DNA of 24,809 nt from Sphacelaria rigidula (Eukaryota > Phaeophyceae > Sphacelariales): the NCBI GenBank assembly GCA_964200075.2, contig CAXNAA020000190.1, positions 1 to 24,809 of the forward strand, written 5' to 3'. The position numbers and the translations under genes were made by a program. Below, in pieces: positions 1 through 11,600 of this stretch (within the stretch, counting starts at the first letter, position 1; each line of letters opens with the position of its first letter). The notes below the pieces were generated by a model. It was given only the letters and a program-made list of their open reading frames with translations. It had not been told where the DNA came from and made no database searches.

Positions 1-1383
1 CCGGGGAGCGGTTGATTCTCATTTCAAAATACGTTCTCATTTTTCTGGCAACCCTGTTAATTCGCTACACGCACAATGGGATATGCGTGCGTTGTTTGTC
101 CGCGAGCCGTGTGCAGGCGCGCGACTCCAGGCGGAAGCACCCTGCCTTCTTCTGCATGATAGTAGTACGTCTCCGTATATTGTTATTATTGATGTTTTCA
201 TTCCATGCCACCTCAATAGAATTCTTCACGTATTTCGTACTCGACAACAATGTCAGTCCCAGTCCTGCGAACCCAACATGCTTTACGGTTCTGTCCAGAA
301 CCCACGGTACTTTTTGATTATGTCCATAGGAAACTTCTAGCCACGAGAAAGATTCCTCGGGTTGTCAGCGACACCGATGTCTGCAAGGCTTCTTGGTGTT
401 ACGGTCCTATGTGTAGCTCCGAGGTCTCTTTTTACTACTACTGATTGCCTGAAAGAGAGAAAAAGAGACCTGCTGTTGTCACATTGTTGCGTCGAAGATG
501 GCCGATGGAAGAGACTGATTTCCCGTCACATGTGGGTACGATTTCCAAAAACAAGGGTACAGTTGGGAGAAAAGAAGTCACAGCAGGGTATACCGTGGCC
601 GTCTACCGCCGCCGCCGGGTGAAAATGGTCGTTGGCCAATCAGCTGCTCTCATTTCTCCTCCAAACAAAGAGGGTACCCAGGTTTGTCGCTAATGCACCA
701 TGGTATACCCTAGTGTGACGTTTGCCCAAAAATATATATTTTGGTACCGAAGTTTTTATTTTTATTTTTTATGCCTTATGCATTGTCCATACCAAATTTC
801 AGAGTCCAACTCTAAATAAATGTATTAAAGAGCATGAGCCTGCAAACTTCAAATCCGCCTCGAGGCTGGCCCAGCTCGTAGGGCCGAACCCCCACTGACA
901 GGCGTGTAACCCTCGACTGCCAGCGGTGGTCCAGATGTGAATCGGCAACAATTTCAGTCGTTTTTCAAAGTTAAACTCACCCCCGGTGAAGCAGTTCCGG
1001 TCCCCAAAGGGCTAGTAGTGTAGGTACGGCAACTGGCTGCTCAGGAGTAAAACGAACCAGGTTTCATGTCACTGCCGTGACTACGGTAGCTTTGCTTAAT
1101 TTTGGGCCGTGCTTCCTTAGCAAACTACACTCGCGAGCCTCCTTTGGTCGATCGCATCTTCTCTTGGTGTGTTCGACGCTTTATGCGTTTGTTGTATCCA
1201 CTCATCGTGTGCATCACAATTTATGACGTATCTGTCTCCATCTTGTGTTGTGTTGAGTGCTTTACTACGTAATCTTGGTCCTCCAAGTAATGAGAAGGAC
1301 AAAAACGACCACTCACATAGTGGTCATCATTAGTCATTTTCAATGCGCGGGCACTCGGGCGTCACCTCACGCAGAACAGCGTT
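1..1383. other. No gene recognised
   Basis: Short overlapping frames on both strands without family motifs. A/T-rich stretches occur at 725-830. A 7-bp-stem hairpin (GACCACT/AGTGGTC) lies at 1307-1325. Confidence 0.5.
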
Positions 1384-1684
1384 CAACAACGTTTTCGTGA
1401 GATTGAGAGTAGAGGATACGAATGAGAGTGAGAAGCGGTCAACCAGTGGATAAATCGGTTCAGTTCCGAAATGACCCTTCCCGAGGCCCGATATGCTTTC
1501 TGTAGTAGCTTGCCACTGAGGCCCTTCATATCCTGACTAGGATATCGACGTCTAGCTGTAAGCACACACCAGTGATGGAGGCAAACAAAAGCACACACGG
1601 CATGAAAGATTGGCTGAGTTGAAGCGAATAATCAAAGCCACTCTCAATCAGCGCTTTGCTCTCAATCTCACGAAAACGTTGTTG
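1384..1684. repeat. Inverted repeat with 26-bp perfect ends
   Basis: 1384-1409 is a perfect reverse complement of 1659-1684 (CAACAACGTTTTCGTGAGAT plus six bases). Weaker complementarity continues inward for some tens of bases. The size (about 300 bp) and ends resemble a small non-autonomous DNA element (MITE). I could not identify a target-site duplication. Confidence 0.6.
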
Positions 1685-1699
1685 TTCCACGTTCAGTCA

Positions 1700-2550
1700 A
1701 CCATGATCAACACGACCGCAAACGCGACATTGGGAGTTGCTGCGCGATGCCCCCCAACAATACGCGCACGCATGAACAAGCAACACATATCTTATTCCCC
1801 CCGACAGTTTGCTGTGAGCTCTTCCGCCAAGCTCTCTCCTCTGGTCGCTGGCCGGCGACACCGTGAGGTTATCGGTAGGGCAACTCTAGTTCCTGCGATA
1901 AGCGCGCTCCATCAGACACATCCTGCGATGGCGCACGCCAGAACTCCAGTGTACATGTTGCACTAGCGCTTTTCTACGACCAACCACAAAAAAGAGACTG
2001 ATTGGCAGTCCATTTGTTACTGCAACAAATGTAACGCATTCATCACAGTCAGGAATTATCCAGTTTTTCTCTATTCTTCACGTTTGACGACTTGGAACCT
2101 CGTGGTTGCCATGAGCTGCTGCACTGCTTGCTCAGACCAAACCTTGACTAACGGACATGAACACCAAACGCCGTCGGCGAAGGCCGCAGCCGAACCACCA
2201 CGACGCCGCAGCACTACGAAATAAGCGCACCGCGATCGTCGCGAGCGCATGTCGTATTTCTCCGGGTGTTGAAGCATCTTCGAGTGTTTCAACGACTCGC
2301 ACATAACACGAGAGTATGCGGCGAAACATGCCCGCTCGTCTACCCCCCATAAATGACTCAAGACGCTGGAACCCCCGGAACAAAAAACGACACAGTCCAG
2401 AACCCTCGTACCGGGAAGACTTAACAAAACGAATTCCGTGCCTCGGGGCCAACCTTCCACAACATGAAGCGTAACGCCGTAGTGCAACAATTTGGGAGAA
2501 GTCTGCACAAGAGAGTTTCCACAATGCCGAGCCCGTCGGTCTTTCCGTTC
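1700..2550. other. Region downstream of the CXIP4-like stop codon
   Basis: Probably includes the 3' untranslated region. A GC-rich 145-codon minus-strand frame (2071-2508) overlaps a 130-codon frame on the same strand. I recognise neither and see no splice link to the gene, so neither is called. Confidence 0.4.
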
Positions 2551-2647
2551 TCAGCTCCTGGACCTGTGTTTGCTGCTGTGCTTGCTCTTCTTCTCCCGCT
2601 TGTCCTTCTTCGACTTCTTTGAAGACGAAGACTTTCGCGACTTTTCT
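2551..2647 (-). CDS. Exon 6: terminal Ser/Lys/Arg tail and stop
   Basis: It encodes EKSRKSSSSKKSKKDKREKK, then SKHSSKHRSRS and a TGA stop at 2551-2553. The 3' splice site follows a pyrimidine-rich run (TTCGTTCCTCTCGCGTCGCAG is the 21-base neighbourhood at 2648-2668) and is phase 2, matching exon 5. A basic serine-rich C-terminus is usual for CXIP4. The 3' untranslated region presumably continues toward 2000; I cannot place the polyadenylation site. Confidence 0.75.
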
Positions 2648-5600
2648 CTGCGACGCGAGAGGAACGAATAAATTCAGCGGGCAAAATGGAGACAGGTGAT
2701 ATGTCCTGGTTGAATGAGCAAATTCAAAGGTATCTCGTGGAATTCGGACGCCACGTATGCTGGGTCAGACTGGTGACTGGAGCTGCAGCAAAAACCAGCC
2801 CGGCGACGTGTCGGGGGCCTACAACACGAGCTGTGTCCAGTCACCAACACGCCCGGAGTCTCATCGCGTTTGCGAGGTTTACGCAGACGTCTTAGATGAG
2901 CTTCCTATAACATGTCCCCTCATTTTTTCGAACTCTGGACACCCTGACGGCGGTTGAATGAGGACATATCCTTTGTACCAAGGTGAGGTAAGGGTCGTGA
3001 TTTCGGAACAGTTATCATCGTTGTATCTAAGTGCACGGTAGCCGTGGTTTACTCTAGCTAGAGGTTATCAGGGTGTTTGAAGGCACAAACATGGAACAAC
3101 CGTACACTCATGCCCACCGTTCGCGATCTTTCCTCCGTTTTTCCTTTCGTTCGCGTCGCTCAGATTTTTCCTTCCCTCCCTCACTCCGGTGCGATCGCCG
3201 CTTTTTGCTAGAACTCCTGCAACGACGGTAAAATCACGCACGAAGCATCGGGGATGCACAAAAAAGGGACGTCCAGGTTCAACGTTATATCCACAAAACT
3301 AGCATTGGATCCACAAATCAACATGCACCTCTCGCCCATTTTCAGAGAGGGACGGGCTTGCAGTCTGCGAACACCCTCCTGTCCCGACCTCCAACCGAGT
3401 CCGAGACGGGCCGGCTGGCAAACAACCGCCAACTTCTCCCGCCGACATTAAAACGAAACTGCATCGAGAGCATAGTATTGCACACTGCCCTTACAGCCCG
3501 GAATTTTAGCTTCATAGCATGTCTGCCGGGAAAACTGCACAAGTTCAAGGAAAGAGGGGGACTCTTTACGCTGCTCACCTTGCTTTTCTTTAAGCATCCC
3601 CCTTCCAATAATTCCCTCATATTATGGAAGTTACCCGCAGAGGGTACATTTCATTTCACCGGGGACGGTGGATGATCACGCAATAGGTTCTTACCCCGTG
3701 AGATGGCAGGACACGTGTGACACGCGTCGTGAGTAGGGATCGGACGGGAATCACTGGACAAGACTGGATGAAGTAGACTGACGAACGGGGATGCGGAGGG
3801 CCCCATCTATTCGGAAGAAGTATGAAAATCACCCCGACTGGGACGGTAATGATTTCCAATACGAGCAGTCTTGGGGCTCAAGTGAGCGTGTCGGACAGAG
3901 ATAAGTGGCCATCTTAATCCCCATGCTAGATACCGAGCCAGGCACGGTCTACGTACAATATCAGCAATGATAGTAACGATACACAATGTCGATTTCTCCT
4001 CTCATTACTCCCACTTTCATCATCACCATCACTCCCACAACACCAAAACCAACAGCAGTCAACAGTAGCCAACAGCAGAAGCAGCAGCCTCAACGAAACA
4101 GCCACCACCAACAGCAACAATATCTCACCCTGCTCCACCTCTCCCTCCGCGATCGCTTTCGCTATCGCTTTGGTCGCTGTCATCGTCTCGCCGCCGTTTT
4201 TTTTTGTTTCGACTTTCCCCGCCTGAACTTCTGTCGTGTCGCTTACGCCGCCCATCAGACTCCTTGCCCTTGCTGCGCCTTTCCCTGTCCCTGTCTTTGT
4301 CACCGCGTGAAGAGGCATTACCCCCGCTACGGCTGCTTTCTTGGCCCGGCCGGCGATCATCCTGTCGCGGAAAAACAGCGGTCGAGTGATTGATGGGGAG
4401 GGATGAGCGTTACGGTCAGTCACAGTACAACACGGCACATGCAGCGTTTTGTTACGTTTTGTCAGGTGAGTATACGCTGAGATGATACGCCCGTGCGATT
4501 TTCAAGGACATGAAACTTTTGTTCTTTGGTCTGCACCGCTCTTGGCCCAAGTTCCGTGGATCCGAGTCGGCATCGTCAGACGACGCATCGTCCCGCGCAT
4601 GCCTTACACTTAAGTGAGCTGATTTTACGGACATCACACGGAGGCAGCTAGAACCTACAAGTGCGAGCGAGCGGTGCACACCGTACCTCATCGTCGCTGT
4701 CCGAAACGGAAGAGCATGAACTGATGTCGTCCGAATCCGAGGCCGACTCCTCTTCAACCGCCTGGCGAAAGCACAGAGAACATGCATGCGCATGTGGTGT
4801 GACACGGGAGGGATGTCGGCAGTGAAAAGATGAGAGAAATTTCTGTGTACTACTCACCTGTGAATGCAAACCATCATGTGTAGGTGCAGCGGCGAGTGCA
4901 GATATTTGAGATAGAGAGAACAGAGGAAGAGAGAACGGCTGGGGGGGGTACTCATTTGTTGCGTGCCTTGGTCGTTTGACCATTGACCACACATCAATTT
5001 CGAGACGGAGCACGGCCGGGGGGTACTCACGAGTAGCCTACTGCACAACAGCATTGTAACGCGCCAAAGCGAATTAGAAACTGGACTCTCGTCCTTCTCT
5101 CTCTACAGTCTAGACTAACGGCAACGAAGACATATGATGGCGAAGAAGGACAGAGCGACCCTCTCCGGCAGTTGCAGTCCATCTGTAATGCTTACCTGCA
5201 AAGCTGGTCCTCCGTCCGTGGGTTGAATGTGATTTCTGCACTGGAAGGTCAGGTGGCCCACCGAACCGCAATTCCTGCAAGCTCCTCGTTGCTCTGTTAC
5301 CTGTTTGATATGTGAGCAGTGTACAGCAATGCGTTCAAACATCGATATAACGAGAGTGAGAGGTGCACCTGGCGCGTTGATGTCGGCAGTGTATCGGCCA
5401 ACGAAATTCCGGTCGTATATCATCAAATTTGTAGACGTGATTCATCCCCAGCAATGCTTTGAGCACTTGGGTACAGTGGCTGTGGGATCACTGCGCTTGC
5501 GCCTCACCAGCCAAAAACAAATAAATGGCGATGTACAACAAACACGAAGTAATCGTCTGACGCAAAGTACAAGTCCGTTGCTCTGGTTCACGCCTGCACT

Positions 5601-8600
5601 TTATAGCCGTACTTCTTAGAAATAGCCATCGAGTAACCCAGTAGGTCACAGTATATTTTAGATCTTGATAATACAGTTGCCGCGCTCGGTGGTGCAGTGA
5701 CTCGACGGACGGCATTGGCGTTGAGAGAACGTCGGTTCAATTCCTGCTGAATGCGTTCTTTCTTCTTTTTCGGTCTGATTTTCGCCGCCGAAAGCGTATG
5801 TACGCAAGTGGACAACAAGTAGTTGACTGAGTTTGTTTGATGTGGGTTGACGCGGTGCGGGGGAAGGGGTTGCACGACTGCTCGGTTGGTGAACACCCCT
5901 GTCCCGGGTTCCCAGCTCAATCTCCACTCGTGAGCCTCTGTTTTTGCCTCCTCTCGAGATAAAAGCGTCTCGATATTTCGGTGAAGGTCTTGCTTTTGGG
6001 GGGGTATGGCCCAGTTTCAAGTGCTACGTGTCCCTGCCCTTGTTGTGTATGACAGTCGGTTCGGAGGTCCTCTCCCGTGATGGAGCTGCAGATGAGCTTG
6101 GTGCCATCTCGCAGCATCATCAGTGCGCTTTGGACTGTGCATATCAGGTTGTCACGTGCCCCTGCGGCAAACTTGTTTGTCGTGATTCCGTCGCGATTGT
6201 AAAAAGAAACGTATCTCAACACGCTATTGCGCCACGATATGAGACATACCCAATACTCAACGCAGTACACTAACATCATCGCCAAGACTGCGCCAAGCGA
6301 GCAGCAGCGGAGCTGGATGTTACCACGTAGGTCTGCAGCTCACTGCCATATGCTTGAAATGGGCAGTATCGGGGAAACAGTAGAGTTTACTGGCGATGGG
6401 CTACAAATGTCCATGGTTGATATTTACTTAATTTGAGTGTGTACAACGAGATTCGGAATTACGGTAGGGCTGACAGTCCCGTGTGCTCGTGCTCTTCCCG
6501 TGCGCAGAACGCGTGTTCGTCGGAATCGGCGCCACATGCGCCGATTTGGGGTCTACCAAGGCCGCAATTCGCCTAGGGGATCTAGGTACCGCCCTTGCCC
6601 GAGGGTTCTCGGTATGCGTTGGGTTGGGGTTAGGGTTTCAAGGGGTAGCGATGCTCGTGAAATTGTGTCAACCATGGACATTTGTAGCCCAACGCTGGTA
6701 AGCTAGCCTCCGGGAAACCGTCAAAGTTGCGTCGGGACCCACGGTTTTTAGGTTTTACGGCCAGCCCAGCTCTCTAGAACAAGATGAGGTGAATGGATGA
6801 TGCTGATTTGGTGCTTGCTAGTGTATGTTGGATGGCGTTGAGCGACATCGCTCTGCCGGTAGAAAAGGGGTTAGGTATCTCACAGATGGATCATGTGTCT
6901 TAACTTGATGTGCGTGAATTTCGACCGTATGACCGAGTTTCGTGTTCTTCGGAATTAAAACTCAAGGCTTTGATTAAGGGCCATATGTACTGCGTGAATG
7001 TACATGGAAGATGTAAGCAAACCAAGCTATCCATTATGAGGGATGTGGTTTTGTACCGTGTTTCAAGCATGGCGAGATGTTGCCTGAACCGACACTCAGT
7101 ATGAGCTGTAGTGCCTGCAGCTTTCGATGACACAGGGTGCGCCCATGTGCTCCTGCGATTGAAGTGTGGGAACTGTTTCTGGTTTTGAAAGAGCTTGCTG
7201 GAGTCCTGGATACATCATCATCTTTCGGCAGGTTACCGGGGTTTTCGAAAAACGTTCTAGTAATAGCTGTACGATTGAATTTCAAAATTAGGGTACACCT
7301 GCGAATTGACTTTCTTGGAATATCTCTGGATGGAAGCAGGTGCAATCTTTTTCAACCAATGCACCTCCTGGATGACGAGTGTGACGACGAGGGGGCTTTT
7401 GCTCAGATGGCGGAGTCTTTCTTCTGGAGGGCTTTTTACGAGCCTGCCCAATGATACACCACTCAAGAAGGGATGTTCCTGTGAACAGGGTAATCGGAGC
7501 GGTCTACGGTGCTGCATCTACGATACAGGAGTGAGACCTTTGTGTTCTGTGTTTTGACCATTACACGCGGTGGGATTTACTACCGCAATGGCACGTCGGA
7601 GACATGCATGGATTTTTTATTTGATGATTGACGGGAGGCCAAGCCTACATACTCCTTTACCCCCTTACCCTTGTCTTGCCTGATCGGTCGACACTCGTGT
7701 CCTCCGAACTGATCTGCTGGATCACAGACCACCAGATAAACACCGTACACTGATGGCCACCCCCGTGAGTACCACCTCAGTTGATCATTTTTCGGCTACT
7801 TCAAGCACCATATCGATATCTACAGTACTATATCGGCGTACGTTGTAGGGCAACCCCTAACTAACACTCCGAGATAGAAGTTGTTAGACCCCCAAAATGT
7901 GTCACTCGCTGCTGTTACTTGTAACTCTCCGTCATATACTGTAGGTACCCAGCCCCACATGAAAAAGAAGTACAGCTGGGCATTTGAAATGGCGTCTTCA
8001 TGTGTTCACGCTCGCCGTCAACGTATGCATTACAAGGCGAATGAACATACTGCTGCGGTAGCACCGTATATAATGGGTCACAGGTTACAGCACGAGTAGA
8101 CGGCTCCACTGTTTGGGACAAACGATTTGGGATGTGTCCTGTTGTCCGTCACGGTACCCCTCATGGAGGGCAGGAAAATCCTGCGGAAAGGTAAGTAACC
8201 AGAAACAAAATGATGAAGCTACAACAGAAGAGCATCATTCTACCGCTGGGTTGTATAGTACTTCACACACGGTCTGCCTTTTTTGGCTGCACCTTGATCC
8301 GGTGACTCCGATCCGCAAGTCATCATAAATACCACCTCAAGTCTCGCAGAGCCGCCGTATGATATACTGAACAGTACTCGTGCTGCAAGACGTAGCTAGA
8401 GGTGCGATACACAGGATCGACGACAGGTGATGCGGTGGTATCTTGATTCAGAGCATCACGTTATCTTCAAACCATTACGTTCCCTTCGTTCGAGTCTCGA
8501 CCATCCCTTCACCGAGGCTTGATCCGTCAAGCTCCTAGAAGGACATATCAAACTCTGACTATGCCGGGCAAAAGGTTCCACATGATATCCGATGAAACAT

Positions 8601-11600
8601 CCGCCAGAGGTCGCTCTGACATTACTTATCTATGTGTACCGAGTGGAACTGTCGTGCAGACGTTTCTGGCTTTGCAAGAGCTGCAGAAAGCAAAAATTCT
8701 CAACGATACTTGACAGCTGTGATACCAGTCGTTGTCTTCCAAGATGTTTGGACTGTTTCTTCATTTTTTACGGGTTGTGCAACTTGTGTGGCGTAACCAG
8801 TGTTCCGCCCAGCAGTTCTTTCTAAATATTTGCGCAACCGTGAATGCTCCCGCTCTTCCGTGAACGAGGAATATCACGGATTTTTCGGCCGGACGCTGTA
8901 AACTTGATCCCCATTTTGTCAGAGCAAATTACAGCACGCAGCGATCATAATCGATCGGAAGAATGATGTAGATAGGCGAAGGGCGCGGTGCTATCGACAC
9001 ACTTTGAAGCAACATGAGGGGAGCGGGACCAGAGCGTGTAGACTTCCGCTGAATTGATCTTCACCACCACCCCGGCGCAGATCTGTTTCATGATATGACA
9101 GACTGCTGCTCTCGTGTAATTCATGGTTCTTCACGTCACCAAGGCGATGCCCATAACCTTGAGATCATGAGCGTTCGCCTGCACAAGGTTTGGCAGGTTC
9201 ACATATATCTCGTCAACTAAACGCCTTGATTGGAGGTTGATAACGCGCAAATAAACTGGTCCGAAAATTACGTTCTGGTTTGACTTCAGTACAAGCTGCG
9301 CCTAGGCGGCTACTCTCTGGTTACCTATGCAGAGGTAGCACGCATGTGCTGACATCAAATGCCGGAGTTTCTTACGGTGGGTGATCTATTGGAACAAGAA
9401 AGGCATGCACGAAATATGCGGATCATGAGCGGTCAACTGCAAATGGTTTGGCGCGATCAAATCCATGCCGTGAAAAAAAAAAACGCGACAGCAACTTGGA
9501 CAACTTAACGAATGCTGAGACATCGAAGAATACTTGACTCACAAAAGCTCTAGTGCTCTGCCCGAATACAACACTGCGCGGTGCTGTGCTGACTTTCAAG
9601 AACAAAAGGTGGATCAACAGAGTAAAGTTTCACCCCAAGTACAAAAGTAAGGCGATGAGGATCTTCCGTGCACAGCACAGCACAAATATGTGCCCGGTAC
9701 ACCCGTAGGTGTAGCAAGGGGTCCAGGGGGCTTGGATTCGCCAGCAAGAGCCGTGTGCGGCGAAATCGTTTGCCTAGCGTTTCGACCGTATTTTCTATGC
9801 TCGAACACCCCCTGCAGAGTGGGCCACGTCGTCAACTACGCAGCACCTATTGAGCCGAACCTACTTGCTACAATAGCCAGGACATGTATCTGTCAGTGCG
9901 GCGATTTTGAATGTGCTTTGTATATTGTCCACGTGGATGATACCGTTGTCAAAAGTGACGACGATAGACGGTAAAATCACAGACTACCGGGATCGAAATC
10001 ACACTACTGCGTGAGACTACGAGCACAATCTTGGTTTCAACGATGGCTGCTAGCATGTCGAACTCATGCGTAGAGTGACAGTTTCCGCCAGGACGTGAAA
10101 GCGCGAGTTCTGGGTAAACGCCTACTATATTCCAATGGAAAATGACCGCCGTGTTTGCACAAAAAATGCATCTTTTCTGGAAGCCACTGGGGGATATCCA
10201 TCGCCGGTTTGCGGTGCAGTTGATGTCTATGCGGCGACAGATCCAAAGAGGTTAGAACACGTGATTCTAGTATGGACGAGCAAAGTCTGACATTTACACG
10301 AGCAGCTTCAATGCCTTGCCTAGCGTGTGCAGCAGCTGTTAATGCTCAAATCTGTGCCGATTTGAGCGAAAACAACGCACAGCTTTGCCTCGGGCAAGGC
10401 ATGTGTTCTTGGTCTGCCTCGGATCGGCGTTGGGGTGTGGTTGGATTCAGGATTACTGATGAAGTTAGACCAACTTCTATGGCAATCACCAATATCGACT
10501 TTTTCGAGCATCGAGGGGAAAAACTTGAGATACGCATTTTACGGACACCGATTTATCCCAAGTCGGGGGCGAAAAAGCGGGGGAAATCGTTCCGAGATCG
10601 TCGCTCCCCCCGATTTTTTTGAGGTGACGTACGTGCATTGACGTGCAATGGTGGGGTACGAGGCGTTTGATATTTTTTCAACGGCAGCGAAAGACAGTAT
10701 CGTGACAGCGCAGGGCGTGCCTGCTGCCCGCGTCTGCTGTTGAAGCAACTTTGCACGGGGTTTGACAAGCGGATAATAAGTGCTGACGCCGTACGCTGTG
10801 GCGATGGTGATATTTTATGCTGCGCTGCGCTGCCATATGTTCACTATAACGAACGCTACTGCCCTCTTCCAGTCTGCTGTTGCTGTACTCAAGGGGTGAT
10901 GTTCGGCACTGCGCTACTGAACTCTGCTCGCGCACTGTTTGTCCTCCGTCCTCGCAATACCGGCTGTGCCATCGACCTGTGATACTGTACTGTATTACCC
11001 TTGGATACCAAGCTACGACACTGTACTCGAAGGATTGTTTCCCGCCTGCCTGCTCTTCGGCTTCATGCACGAGTACGCAGTACCTTACTCATGCAGAAAA
11101 TTACCGTCTGTGTACAGAACCGTTTCATCAAGTGATACTATAGTGTCTGTGCCATAAAACGGCCCCCCTGATTTCGAGTTCGCGGACTTGAGTTCCCCCA
11201 TTTTTTCAATATCAGGTGTTGAAAAAAATCCAGATTCGTCGCCATAAAAGTCGGTCTTTTAGGCTAACTTTAACGGGAGCCGTTCAAAATTCCTGTCGAA
11301 AACTGCCTTTCGGACCCTTCTCCGTAGATTTACGCCCGAAAAGAGGGCTAGGCGGATGTTGACGGCTGGGAATGACTTGCTCTACTCGTTGGGATAGTTC
11401 TAGAGTAACTTTGCATTTCCCGCTGGCCACACTATTGTTTTTGGCCAAATCAGGCCCAACACGGATTTTCAGTAAAGAGCGGTCAGGTGATCAAAATCTC
11501 CCCCTGATTTTTTTATCGATTGACCATTTCTCATTGAAAATCCGTGTTTGGTTAAAAATAAAAGTGCGGCCTGTGGGAAATGCAAAGTTGCCCTAGAACG

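Noticed and set aside
845-930. Possible tRNA-like sequence on the minus strand (GGGTTCGGCCC)
   Set aside because: The A box lacks the invariant A, and neither the acceptor nor the T stem pairs.
2071-2508. 145-codon minus-strand frame downstream of the stop codon
   Set aside because: Unrecognised, overlapped by another 130-codon frame on the same strand, and with no convincing splice link. More likely 3' untranslated or flanking sequence.
3926-4438. 170-codon minus-strand frame with a leucine-rich centre resembling a membrane segment
   Set aside because: It is a shadow of exon 4 read in another frame; the hydrophobic run comes from a CAG/CAA-rich repeat in the adjoining intron.
6620-6645. 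Telomere-like GGGGTTAGGGTTT
   Set aside because: Fewer than two repeat units; expected by chance.
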